Positions 36,215-48,930 of a stretch of DNA of 64,000 bases are shown piece by piece. The notes under the pieces were generated by a model, which worked only from the letters and a program-made list of their open reading frames with translations, had not been told where the DNA came from and did not search any database. This DNA is from Xestospongia bergquistia (Eukaryota; Porifera; Demospongiae; Haplosclerida; Petrosiidae). The stretch covers positions 3,660,501 to 3,724,500 of the forward strand of contig OZ014412.1 in NCBI GenBank assembly GCA_963965975.1, written 5' to 3'. Position 1 is the first letter of the stretch, and the number at the start of each line of letters is the position of its first letter. The translations under genes were made by a program, and so were the position numbers.

Positions 36215-39200
36215 TAAATAAAACTCTGGTCTAGTCTATTTTAATGAGAGGACTATTTTATATTGTAAATGACATTTATCAAAGGGACCAAATGACCTTT
36301 TGACCTTGTATATAATTATGAAGTTTTTCCATAAAATATTTGTTAATTATTAACATGTAATTATGTGTGTCTATAAAGATGTAGTTATATCTGCAATGAC
36401 TAATGTACTTTATATAATACGGGTGTGGTAACTATATAGGAATGATATATATCATGTATAGCTTGTTTGAATAAAATATATAAAGGTACATCAGATGTAG
36501 TATATGTATATGCACAAGATAATACATTCATATTACTGGATATTATTTAACATTATATATTGTGACAACTTGATCCAAGTCCTCCATGCATATTGACTAG
36601 CAAATCCCACTACAATAAATCACTAAAATCATCAAGCTACATTAGGTAGGACTCCATCACATACATATAATATCCAATTATTACCAGGAGTTATATTACT
36701 AAAACATTTAGTTAAGATAAGTTGATTGTTATAATAGATTGACATGAGATACAATTATTGTTACAATAATTATGATATAAATTTCTACAACATGGTAAGT
36801 AATATTAACTCTTACTTTTCATTGTTTGTGCCAATATGATTAAGTAGTGTTAGCAATGAAGATTTAGTGATAAACATTTGATAGTACAAATTGCACATCA
36901 ATTTTAATTATACATTTAATTATACATTTTATTAAACTATATAGTTGTCATTGTACCAATCTATAATTATACTATCATTAAGTCAAGGTAATATAGTTCA
37001 TATTAGTGTTTCTCATATATTATTCCTTTTCTGTTATTGTACTAATAAATATAATATCTTAAGTTACACAGTACAATCAAAGTTACAAGCAAAGAAGGAA
37101 GAAGACCTTATTTTTTAATCACTGATCTAGAAGCTACCAATGTGCTGACATAATTCTCATATTAAAAGTACCTGGATGGACCAGTAGTTTACCACCAAAT
37201 CATGAGCAGACATAATTTAATATTTTAAAATAATCATCTGTATTGTTAATATCTTGGTAGTAATATATAACGTGTTATATCAGTTTTTATTGACATGAGA
37301 TGTATCTATAAATGATAACTTGATATTACTTTTGAGATGGATCTACAAGAGACATCATTAGTCAAATATGTCATGAAGTATCATTATAGTTGATATACAC
37401 ATATATAATATTGTATATCAATTTGTTTGAGTCTAGTCTCTTTTGTAGAAGTAATAGCTATTTATTGTCAAACTTTATTGATGTGAGATGGACTTACAAT
37501 GGTCAAACATGACATCTATTGTTTTATTCATTTTTATATAATTATGTTAATGTTTTAGTATACATTGATACCAGTAAAGAATATATTATAAGGAATTATG
37601 CTATCTATTAGCTCTGAATAACATTATGAGAGATGTCTGTGCATCTGAACATAATGTTCATAATACAAGACAACTGTCAGTATTAATTGTATTTGATGTG
37701 TTTACACACTACCTAATGGTACTGTGTTCTTTCTTATCTCCACTCAATAGTATATAGTGTTGTTCAAGTATATACCTATTAATTCAGTACCATATAACAT
37801 GAGACATTGACAATATCATTTAGTACAACTGTATTCCAAATATGGACCATATAATGAGGAATATGTCATAAATATTTGTACATATAGTATAATAATTTAT
37901 GATAAATTGCCACAAATCATATTAACAAAAAAAAAGAGATCATTGACAGTGAGTGTACATAATAATTACATATATCTCTCTGGTTTATGAAAACAGGAGT
38001 TTTATCATTATAATATAATATAATATAATATAATATACATTTAATATTATAATATCAAATGTGTTATTGACCTATTTCTTTGTTTATATATAACTGCCAG
38101 TTCAGAGAATTTAATAATATAACATCTAACTGTATACAGTGAATACTAAATAAAATGATACATATGATATACTGGAATATAGTTATAATCATATTAATAT
38201 GTCACTATCTTATTATAATTATATCTAATTTAATGACAAACAATTATTCAATATTGTTCTCCATTACAAATACAATTTCAGTGACATATGGTCAATTGTT
38301 ATTAACATATCTAGTTCCCAAACACAACCTGTTGTATATGAACAAAAGAGTTGATTGTTATGACATTACTAGTATCAAATGATAGAGGATATATTGAATT
38401 CATGGAAACTTATTATTTTGATTTAATATCAATAATAAAAAGTGAGATGTCTATAGTATATAATAGTGCTACATGAGAATTAAACCATATAGTATTACTG
38501 CTTATGTATAATAACATTACTTAGTTATATTTTAGATAAACATGAGTTGATGACAAAATACTTGTGTGCATAAACAAGTTGATTGTTATGGCATTACCAC
38601 TATCAAATGATAAAGGTATATCAAATTCATGGAAACATATCATTTTTATTTAATATCAGTAATAAGATGTGTGTATATAGTATATAATGATTGTAAATGA
38701 GAATAAGAATATTAATTAGTTATATTATAGATGAACAATAGTTGATGACAAGATACAACTTTAATATTACTTTGATATATCAGTTATTTGTTTACTGTAA
38801 TGTAATAATAACATCATATATACAATGATCATTAGTAGATTTTTAATTGTTATCACTATAGTCTCTTAAAATTAATTGTTAATCTTATATTCAATGTATA
38901 TTGGATAGATCACCCTCATATATTTTATTTCAAAGGTTACCAACATACAGTAGATATATTGTTTATTTTAATGAATTTATTACATACTAAATCGTTTTGA
39001 ATCAACACTTGTCCTTCCATTGTCCCCCAATTTTGACCCATTGTAATTATTATCACTCTTTTTATAATTATAATAGTTATAATAAATGTTATTAGAAAAT
39101 TAATGCAATTAATTTATTATTATTGTATTTATATTATATATTAAAATTTAATATATAAATAATATAATAGTTATAGATAATACAATTAACAAAGTGTTAA

Positions 39201-41542
39201 TATATCATTGTACAGAAACAGTAGGTGTTAAAATTATAATTATAAATATCACAAGTAGATTGAGTGGATGGGATTATTGAGTGTTGAATCTTAACAGTTC
39301 AAAGAACTATACAAAACAATACAGTTGAACTAGAGATGTAAAAAGGTTTGATTCATTATAACCATATTAAAGTAAGAAATAATAATAATGATATATTGCT
39401 ATATCATGTTATATACAACCTCCACAAGGTACATGTCATATATATAACTTAATATTGTCCTTCATATGATATAATGAACAATTAAATGATGATAATTATC
39501 ATATCAATTAATATTAACAAATACCACTGGGAGACTGTGTATTCTAATAATATTCATGAAATGCTAGATTTGAGTATAATTTAATATCATTGTTCTATAT
39601 AGAAAAGAAGAGACTACAGATGTTTTTTCTGTTCTGAAGTGAAAGTCAATATAAGAATTGAAGTCATGTAGGTATGATGGTGTTCAGTGATATATGTTAT
39701 AAGTATAAACTATTGATTAATGATGACCTATAATGGTGTTATTAAACAGGTATATAGTTGTAATGATCATTTCTAATATTTCTATAGACTAACACTGAAA
39801 GATTGATTATTTAACAGTTTAAAGTACTAGTAAAAATTAATTGATTTTAATCTACATTGTCATTATAAATTTTAGAAAATTGGTCAAATTTTAGAAATGT
39901 TTGTTATGTTTGGTTAAAATGAAAATTTAGTATCAATAATTTATAAATTCTATAATAGCTTTATCTTATTATGTATTGGTATGTATAATCTTTTATCTGC
40001 TTTAACTGACATTATTTCCTTTATTTAAATACTAAATAATTTTAATGCTATCAGTATATTATAACAAAACCAAAGCTATCTATTCTATACATCTTCAACC
40101 CTAATAAACTAAATGTCCTGATTAGAGAAATGTCCTTATTTCACACATCCACATTAATAGCTTTTGCTATGACACTATCAAATGACCTCAGATAATATAC
40201 AAGACCTTATATCATATACATGATAGCTATATTAACAAACATGGTGTGCTGTAAACATGAAACAACTGTACAGTATATAAACATTGAAACTGAATTTGCT
40301 GAAAAGACTTTCAAAGTACAAACTGTATTTGTAATGGAGTCTACTATTTGTCATTGAACAGTGTAGTGATATACTTATGAGATTAATAATAATCTAATCT
40401 TCTATATCATAATATATATCATCCCATCCATGATTTCCTGTGTATATGTCATGATTACACTATAATACCATAATACTTAAATAAAGCATTGAGACTAGAA
40501 TTGATTTTATGCAGCTAGCTAATTATTATGGAAAAAAAAGAGGTTCAATACTGACTCTGATAACTGAAACGACTGATTTGTTTTAATATAAACCCTACTA
40601 CATACTTTGTACAAAAGTATGCAAATGACTGACTGTGTGTGGGCGAGCCACTCCAATTCCTTATAAATTGCTATATATGACCTGAATGGAGCCACAATGT
40701 TGTAGTCAACTGTATAAGATTGCTCCAGTTGATTATTCTGTGTCTTGCATGACCACTGACAGATCAAGCTCTTTTATAGGCACTGGCCACAAACCAGATC
40801 GAATTTGAATGATGCATCGTAATACAAAATTAATGCATAATATATATTATATTATATTATATAATGTAAAAGTAAAAGTAAACTCTACATGTTGATTTAT
40901 ATATCTATATCACAGTGTGACTACATAGCAGCCATAATTCAGTTATGTAATTTGCACAGAACTATTTATATGCTGTAACACATTTCGTCGGTCATGATCA
41001 TAGATCATATTGATGGAGAATTTTTTTCGTTTCCTTAGTAGCACACTATAGCAAGGAATGTAGCTTAGCATTTTATCATTAAAACATATATGTATATTAT
41101 ATAAAACGAGCAATAAACACGCACTGTACGTAGGTACCAGTACCACAACGGCACCCCATAGTACGTGCATGATGTTCTAAAATTATTTTAACTACTGAAG
41201 TATACCGAACAGTAGTCTTTATAGTGAGTTCTAAAAGAATCATGAAGATCGAGGTAAGCAATTGATGAAGAAATGGAAGAAGCTAGGAACATGCAACAGT
41301 TGCAATGTATATTTAATATATGAATATTAAGTTATTACACATAATTATTATAGTATATATATAAGCGTTCCGTGTCAGCAAGTGTTGTGAGTTTCTTTTT
41401 GATATTTGAGTGGCTTGCTAAAGTGGGTATTTCTCTCTAACCTGTGTTAATTGAATGCTATTGACTTCTTAAAATTGTAAGTTATAATTTTTATCCATGT
41501 AATAACAGTTATTAGGAAATTTTAATTATTTCGGATTGATAG
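36215..41542. other. Long intergenic region before g9
   Basis: No supported gene. Contents that can be recognised: 3' flank like that of other type II genes to 36.40 kb; an inverted type III scrap at 36.59-36.74 kb; sequence shared with 15.7 and 63.1 kb near 37.74 kb; a TAATA-type microsatellite at about 38010-38035; and a block related to 29.03-30.6 kb at 39.48-40.5 kb. From 40.5 kb the composition changes toward the 5' side of g9. Minus-strand open frames at 40519 and 40943 have no recognisable features. Confidence 0.5.
36590..36735 (-). pseudogene. Inverted type III fragment
   Basis: The reverse complement matches about 13035-13160, including GTAATAATTGGA, GATGGAGTC and TTATTGTAGTGGGATTTGCT. 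It is the only receptor-derived piece on the minus strand in the window, so a local inversion or inverted insertion has occurred. Confidence 0.7.
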
Positions 41543-44500
41543 ATGTTGATACTTATTGTCTTTGTCTTTGTCTCTATGTCGTCCAATATTGGTAGGTATT
41601 GTACATCATTTTGCGTGTATCTAATATCTATACTACGTATACAAAGAGCGTAGTGCATGTTTGAGCTTATAAATTGCTGGTTATATAAAAAACCTTTTGG
41701 AGTAGCGATATAAATTCATAATTTATTTCTGGACTCCTTTTGCAGTTTGCACAAATTAAATCGTTCGCTGCTACTTCCATACAAATTTTATTTTCAGGTT
41801 GGAATAACGTATAAAGTATATAAAGGTCGTACAGTAGCAACGAACAAGTTTAGTTCGTGCAGACTGCAATATGACGTTCTGGGTTTGAAAAGTGACGCGA
41901 ACCTATATATATTGTATGTATGTATGTAGTTGTTGCTATATTCGCATGCATTCGTGTTATTAACTGGTTATTTTTAGTTCAAAATTTATTAAGAATATGA
42001 ATATTATTATTATTATAATTAACTCAAGCTAGTCTTCTGTCCAGCAATTTGCAGAGTGACAGGTCCCAACACACACAAGTGGTGCTATGATCATCGACAC
42101 CTTCACGCAAGGATTAATGGCTATAGTCTATATAGCTCAGAAACAACACACTAAATCAGTGAAACTTCATGCATACACAGCTGGCAATTTTTTGGAGTGG
42201 GGTTGAGAATAATATATAAGTGCTATGTATAACACAGAGTAAATTGGATAATAGAAATGAGTATTTGCTCTTGACTTTGATATATTATTATTGTGATGAT
42301 AATACAAGTGATAAAATAAAGAAACAAAGTAAAGACTAACACAAACCCATTTTAAGATCCTTAAGTAAAGCCAATTATGATAAATTTTGTATCTAATTAG
42401 ATTATTCAGTTTTCTGTATGTGGGCTTTCTTCGTTACTTGTGTAGAGATTTTAATATAGATATGGACATCCTACCTTGTTTCATTCCTTTTATCATCCCT
42501 ATATCATCTTTCTCTTTCTCCAAGGTGTTACAATTACTTTTTGGTTCTTTTTTAAACATAGGTTGATGTATGCATCCACATTTACATTGTGTGGTTGAAT
42601 TTTATTATAGGACTGCCTGGTGTGTTGTGTGTGTCAGTTAGTAAAAATCTGGTATTTTTTATTAGTTAACTTGTTTTTTTGTGTAGCTGAATGACTAAAA
42701 TAGGGAACAACAAAATATCTTTCATTGTGTAGTTGATGCTGTTCAGTTCATATTTACTCCATCTCCTAACATTGGAGTCTATCAACTAGCACATTACCAA
42801 TGTTCAGTAGATCATACTGGTGTGACTGTTACTTGGCTTGTTAATGAAACAGGTTCTAATGATAATAATATTATCAAGCTTGGTATTGTTACAAATGGAG
42901 CAGGATCATCTAACTCCAGTCTTACAATACCTGGATATCCTCAATATAACAATACAGTAGTGAGATGTGATGCATATGGATCAGTGATAGGTTATACCAA
43001 CTTTAGTGAATCTACTCTGAGAATACAAGGTAACATACTCTCTAATATATGTCATTATATCTAATCTCATTAGATAAACTAGCTGCTGTTAACAATTTGA
43101 TATGTCGTGTACGAAGTCAGTATATAAACTGTTCCTGGTCTCCTCCCTTCTCTCTGGTATCCATACTTGATTATATCATCAATATTACTTATGGAGGAGA
43201 ACTAGTTACACAGAATACCACATCTTCTACAACATGGCAGTACAACTACTGTCCTAGTCAATTTGGTATATACACATATTTAATTAGTGTAGCTGGTAAT
43301 AACTCAGCTGGAGAAGGAGAGATAAGTACCACATCAGTTGTAGTACCAGAAGGTAAGTGATATAGTTATATTCAATCTCTCTTCACTATAACTATATACA
43401 GATGAAATTACTTCCTATAATGTGACTCCTAAAATATTATCAAATGATTCTTATTTGATCAGCTGTATTATAGAGGTATGTCATAACCTAAGTTATTTCA
43501 GATTTATTTTCTCTCTTAGACTACATATTGTATAGTACCATCATTAATATCTCTCAAACTAACTACCAGTAATAGAACTATATTAACATATACTGGAACA
43601 GTTACTGATATTGTTGATAATAAATTTAAGGGGAGTTAGTTTAAGGTAAAACTAACTAATCAATTAGTGATTGGACTATCTCTTTCTCTTACTCCTACTA
43701 TATCAAATGTAATAGTTACATTATCATCTCTATCACCAGTATCTACTACTCTATGTAGAGAGTGTAATAATAGTAAGTTAATTATTTATATCATCATATA
43801 TCATCGTATTAATCAATTAGTTACTGGAGTCTCTCCCTTTCCCTATTCAACGACTAATAATAGTATGTCTCCATCATCAACTACATTTTGTACAGTCTGT
43901 GATAATAGTAAGTTATTATTAATATTTTAACATTTTTAGGTAGAAGTTTACTGTAACAATTGAGTTCATATTATTACTGCTACAGTGAGGAGTGTTCAAA
44001 AAGATCTAATAATAGGTAATATTAGTATGATAACTTCTAGTCTAGTTAACTAAATATATCACTACATATTGTAGGTAGTATTACTGGTAGTCTAGTGGGT
44101 GTATCAGTTCTAATACTGGTATGTACTGTACTAGTACTTATAATGATATATAGGATAAGAAGAAGTAAGTCACTAAGACAAGGTAGAGTTAACTACATTA
44201 TATATACACACACTCTTATATAAGTCACTACTAGATACTGTACAACATCAAGTGATGACTGGTATACCTCAATATGAGAATATTACTAATTACCATCATA
44301 CTACTGAACTAGAGATGACCACATGTGTTGCATATGGTATGATATAATATTGACTAATAACAGTGTGTGTGTGTGTGTGTGTGTGTTTATATACATAGTA
44401 TTGAGTAATGATCTCACTTGAGTATAATATATTATTACATTGTAGGTACCGTACCATCTCCTGTTAATCCACTATCAGATACTGTCCCTCCTCAAGTCAT

Positions 44501-44591
44501 ACCTCAATATGAGAATGTTGATATGATCACAAATACACTACTTACTACTGAACTAGAGATGAACACATGTACTGCATATGGTGTGATATAA
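41543..44591 (+). pseudogene. g9: type I receptor with internal deletion
   Basis: Likely signal exon 41543-41591 (MLILIVFVFVSMSSNI, donor GTAGGT), then a long first intron. Then Ig 42733-43029, FN3 43074-43352 and exon 4 43402-43475 follow, all open. The D3 exon begins at 43520 but is cut: sequence jumps near 43631-43645 from the middle of D3 to the end of D4, losing roughly 480 bases, and reads into TAG at 43637-43639. Downstream exons survive: 43821-43907, 43986-44015, 44075-44182 (TM), 44235-44336 and 44446-44591 (tail with YENV). The product would be a secreted signal-Ig-FN3 protein of about 260 residues unless splicing skips the damage. Confidence 0.68.
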
Positions 44592-44677
44592 TATTAACCA
44601 ATAACAATTTGTTCGTGTGTGTTTATATAATATTGAGTAATGATCTGACTTGAGTATAATATGTTATTACAATGTAG

Positions 44678-44766
44678 GTACTATACCATCTCCTGTTAAT
44701 CCACTATCAGATAAAATATTAAAGAAACTTCTTTTAATCAGAGGACTATTTTCATATTGTAAATGA
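44678..44766 (+). CDS. Alternative last exon of g9
   Basis: Third copy of the DKILKK exon, with the same acceptor and TGA stop as the copies after g1 and g5. Its conservation after three genes is the main argument that it might be used. Confidence 0.35.
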
Positions 44767-46885
44767 CAAAGGAATTTGATAGATTAAAATGACATTTTTA
44801 CCTCTTGTATATAAACGTTTTTTTCAATAATATAATATTTATTAATTATTAAAGTATCATTGAGTGTCTCTATAAAGATGAAGTTATATGATATTGAGTC
44901 TGTACTCAACCTATTATGAATACAACAGTGATGAGTTGTAACTTAAAGAACTCTTTTTATTGTTATAACAGTACTAATGTTACTATTATCACTGACTCTA
45001 ATGGATATAAGACTATAATATCAATAATTGATCTTCCTCCTAGAGAGAAGTTTAATACATTTATATACTTACAATATAAGAGTAGACATATATTTCAAAC
45101 TACTCCAGTAGTTACCAGTAAGTATATTGTATGTGTTTGTATATATTATTAATAGTTTGTTTAAAGGTACTCATGATCTACAAGATATCACTGTTTGGAA
45201 TACTTCAGATAATGTCCTGTGTCTTCAATTTAAGTTAGTTCATGGCAGACAAATAACTGAACTACATCTAGATATGAGAAATGGAGATAAATAATATAAT
45301 CTGATTGTCACTGACTAAACACGTCATTTAATTGATAATGACAATATCTATTGTAACAATCAATTACATTTACTAAATGTTTCAGTGATATACCTCCATG
45401 TAATAATTGGACATTATGTGTATGTGATGGAGTCTAACTTAATGTAGCTGGGAGATTTTAGTAATTAATTGTAGTGGGATTTGCTAGTTAATACGCTACT
45501 AATAATATTCACATATTAGGTATATAACAATTTTGAGAAAACAGCTAGATTGTTGGTATTTGAACCAGATCTAGTTGTATTAGAACCTCATGAGAGAACT
45601 TCAGTGTTCTTAGTCTTAGTGGTAAGTTAGTAGTTTATGATTAATCATCTCATGTTTATTGCAGCTGGGAATCCCCAAAAAGAGAATTCCTTGAAGACTT
45701 TTGCCTGTTCTTAGGACCAGACTTTATAACAGAGTATTACAAGAGTATTACAAGGAGTATTCATAATATTGTTATTAGTAGCACCAATTAATAAACAAGC
45801 TCACATGGTAATGTTGGAAAAAATAACTAAAGTACATAACAGTTATACAATGATTAAAGTATAAAATATTATGATGAGGTATATCATAATGTAATATGGT
45901 AGTAGTATCCTTTATATAGAGATGAACTAGACATATTTCACTTCCAATAATAAAGTTATATTGAAGACATAAACTGTTAGAGATATTGACAATAGACATA
46001 TCTAATAGATCATGAGTACCTATTGTATGTAGTTATAATGAGATGATAAATATAAATATTTGACATACTTGTCTTAAATATATCTGATTGAAACACTTGA
46101 CCACTGTTATATACTACATAGAGTAGTGTAGTGTAGTATTTATATGGATCAAATCTCATTGTAGCTATTACAATAAAATGGGATAATAATATTTGAATGG
46201 TTCAGTGTACATATATAGTACATGCATACAAGCTATTACTAATTATATGAAGATGGTACATTTGAATACTGATCAGTGGAAATGAATAACAAATCAGTTG
46301 CTCTTTTCAGGTTACTATGACTACATTTCTGATCAATAGTTTATCTTTTATTTTATTGAGAGTGAATTATGTGGAACATTGATAAATGAGTACAACTACA
46401 TTCAGACATGGGGCAAGAGTGCTTGTGCTTGAAAGCACTTTAATCATTTTTTTGGAATGCTTGGAGTGCTTATAGTTGTATTGATATTATAATTATATCT
46501 CTAGTGCTATGTGTACATATACATGGACATTCAATGTTTTAAAGAAAGAAGGAATTATGTACTCCTAGTCAAAATTATCAATGTACTAATCCATTCAACT
46601 GAGCAGTTTCACCTAGATAGCTTCTGAGAGAAGTTATTTAATTTAACATTATAGTTAATATATTTTTGTGCTTGGTTGACCAATTGATTGTCATGACAAC
46701 AGTAATAAACTTAGACATTATATCACATTTGTCTCCTATTATACAGTAAAGGACGTATTCAGATTACAGGTAATCATAGCAACATAAATGTGGAAACACA
46801 ACAAAACAATAGAGAAAATAAAATGACAACATTGCATTGAATACACTTAGAAATTATACTACAATATATCACACTTACCTGCTAT
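44767..46885 (+). pseudogene. Type III relic and flanking repeats after g9
   Basis: A D3-like exon at 44916-45117 is open (MNTTVMSCNLKNS), but the D4-like part from about 45168 has TAA codons near 45291 and 45317. The VFEPDLVVLEPHERTS piece is at about 45555-45620. Further on, sequence follows 13.64-14.25 kb, jumps to the 15.27 kb equivalent near 46.27 kb, and ends with the repeat also found at 4.08-4.26 kb, where the transposon begins. Confidence 0.65.
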
Positions 46886-46887
46886 TA

Positions 46888-46911
46888 GAGGCGTGGCTCA
46901 ATGATCGGACA
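46888..46911 (+). repeat. Left terminal inverted repeat of the transposon
   Basis: Starts GAGGCGTGGCTC and ends TCGGACA. Pairs with 52108-52131 on the other strand; the inner TCAATG and CGGACA words are conserved and the middle differs. Confidence 0.75.
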
Positions 46912-47417
46912 CTCTGGTGTTTTTACTGTTTTTAAATAAACGGAGCGTTCGAAGCTGACTTTCGACACCAACTTCGAGTGCCCCAATCCGTCATATAGTT
47001 ATTGCAAAAAATATACTGAAAAAGAAATCTCTTTGCACAATTTACAAGCATATATCCTGTACACTTGTGATAATGATAATACGGACATTCTTATGTAGAT
47101 TCGAACGATGAACATATCTTGGTAACAATTATAGCTTGAACGTTTTCTCTGCTTTTGAACACTATATAATATGTAAAGAATTAACCGTCAAAATTTGGAG
47201 AAATTTCTACATACAGTTCTGAATATACATTTCTTTGAAAACATGAACTCATGGACGAATAAACGGACATTTAAGAGAAGTGCTTTTCTAAAGTAGGCGA
47301 TAAGTTCTTGTTATTTATTAACTCAAATTTGACAATCACAAATACTGTTTATTAATTATACAAATTCACTGTGCATGAAGAAATAATTTTACAACAAAAA
47401 AGTCTAGTAGTTAATTA

Positions 47418-47572
47418 TTATATGTCACACATAAAACAAACAAAATTTAGTGATTTTTCTTTCTTGATCCCAACACATATCATGTGGTACCACTGGAAAC
47501 ATTTTTCACATTCCACCCAATTAGTCGCTTTAGTATGAAAACATAAATTATTAGAACATGCTGATAGTTTTT
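47418..47572 (-). CDS. PHD-finger terminal exon of the transposase gene
   Basis: The acceptor ATTACAG is followed by a phase-1 frame of 51 codons ending in TAA. Cysteine and histidine spacing fits a PHD zinc finger: SACSNNLCF, NWVECEKCFQWYH, then MICVG and FVCFMC, with the typical Trp before the His. PHD fingers usually read histone H3 tails, so a role in choosing or tolerating chromatin targets is possible (inference). Confidence 0.72.
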
Positions 47573-47637
47573 CTGTAATAAAATACATGAATTGTATTAT
47601 TATATTGTGAATATTTTCATACTGGTTGTCAGATTAT

Positions 47638-48930
47638 TCTTTGACTGTTCTAGTGTAGTTTCTAAAATGGCAAGCCATTATTCAAGGGTTAATTATAATA
47701 TAATGTCACATACCATTATCACTAAGTCCATTCTTGTCACATTCACTGAGTCCTATCTCTTCTTCACCTCTCTTGCTAGTACTTCTGGTACATCTCTTCC
47801 TCCCTGTAACAAGGATAATTAACTCATAAATTAATACTTCAGTATATATACATTACACATACTGGAAATTTGAGAATTTTTAGGTAATGTCTTTGACTGT
47901 TCTAGTGTAGTTTCTAAAATGGCAAGCCACTAGTCAAGGGTTAATTATAATATAATGTCACATACCATTATCACTGAGTCCATTCTTGTCATATTCACTG
48001 AGTCCTATCTCTTCTTCACCTCTCTTGCTAGTACTTCTGGTACATCTCTTCCTCCCTGTAACAAGGATAATTAACTCATAAATACTTCAGTATATATACA
48101 TTACACATACTGGAAATTTGAGAATTTTTAGGCAATGTCTTTGACTGTTCTAGTGTAGTTTCTAAAATGGCAAGCCACTAGTCAAGGGTTAATTATAATA
48201 TAATGTCACATACCATTATCACTGAGTCCATTCTTGTCATTATTCACTGAGTCCTATCTCTTCTTCACCTCTCTTGCTAGTACTTCTGGTACATCTTTTC
48301 CTCCCTGTAACAAGGATTATCAACTCATAAATACTTCAATTTATATACATTACACATACTGGAAATTTGAGAATTTTTAGGTAATGTCTTTGACTGCTCT
48401 AGTGTTGTTTCTAAAATGGCAAGCCACTATTAAAGGGTTAATTATAATATAATGTCACATACCATTATCACTGAGTCCACTCTTGTCATATTCACTGAGT
48501 CCTATGACTCCTATCTCTTCTTCACCTCTCTTGCTAGTACTCCTGGTACATCTCTTCCTCCCTGTAACAAGGATAATTAACTCATAAATACTTCAATATA
48601 TATACATTACACATACTGGAAATTTAAGAATTTTTAGGTAATGTCTTTGACTGTTCTAGTGTAGTTTCTAAAATGGCAAGCCACTAGTCAAGGGTTAATT
48701 ATAATCAAATGTCACACACCATTATCACTGAGTCCATTCTTGTCATATTCACTGAGTTCTATCTCTTCACTTCTCTTGCTAGTACTTCTGATACATCTCT
48801 TCCTCCCTGTAACAAGGATTATTAACTCATAAATACTTCAATATATATATACATTACACATACTGGAAATTTGAGAACTTTTGGGTGACTGTTCTAGTGC
48901 ACTTTCTAAAATAGCAAGCCATAAATTCAA
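47638..48930. repeat. Five-copy tandem repeat of about 250 bp
   Basis: Units begin at 47638, 47890, 48138, 48387 and 48644 with TCTTTGACTG, and a partial sixth begins near 48886; spacing is 242-257 bases. Each full unit carries one minus-strand exon of the transposase gene plus its two half-introns, so this is an exon-amplification array, not a simple satellite. Confidence 0.93.
47714..48806 (-). CDS. Five tandem 30-codon exons of the transposase gene
   Basis: Minus-strand exons at 48806-48720 (87 bases), 48561-48463 (99), 48304-48214 (91), 48055-47966 (90) and 47803-47714 (90). Each is bounded by CAG acceptor and GT donor and is phase 1 on both sides. The encoded unit resembles RKRCTRSTSKRGEEEIGLSE followed by YDKNGLSDN, a basic half and an acidic half. 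The 99-base copy has a 9-base in-frame insertion and the 87-base copy lacks a codon. The 91-base copy has one extra T and would shift the frame if included. The preceding large exon ends with a related ISLSEVDEN, so the unit probably arose from that end. Confidence 0.7.

Noticed and set aside
40519-41170. Two minus-strand frames of 75-82 residues
   Set aside because: No homologous feature, no splice context and no duplicate copy to support selection.
47638-48930. Regular repeats considered as a CRISPR-like array
   Set aside because: Units of about 250 bases are nearly identical throughout with no short-repeat and unique-spacer pattern, and they contain spliced exons.
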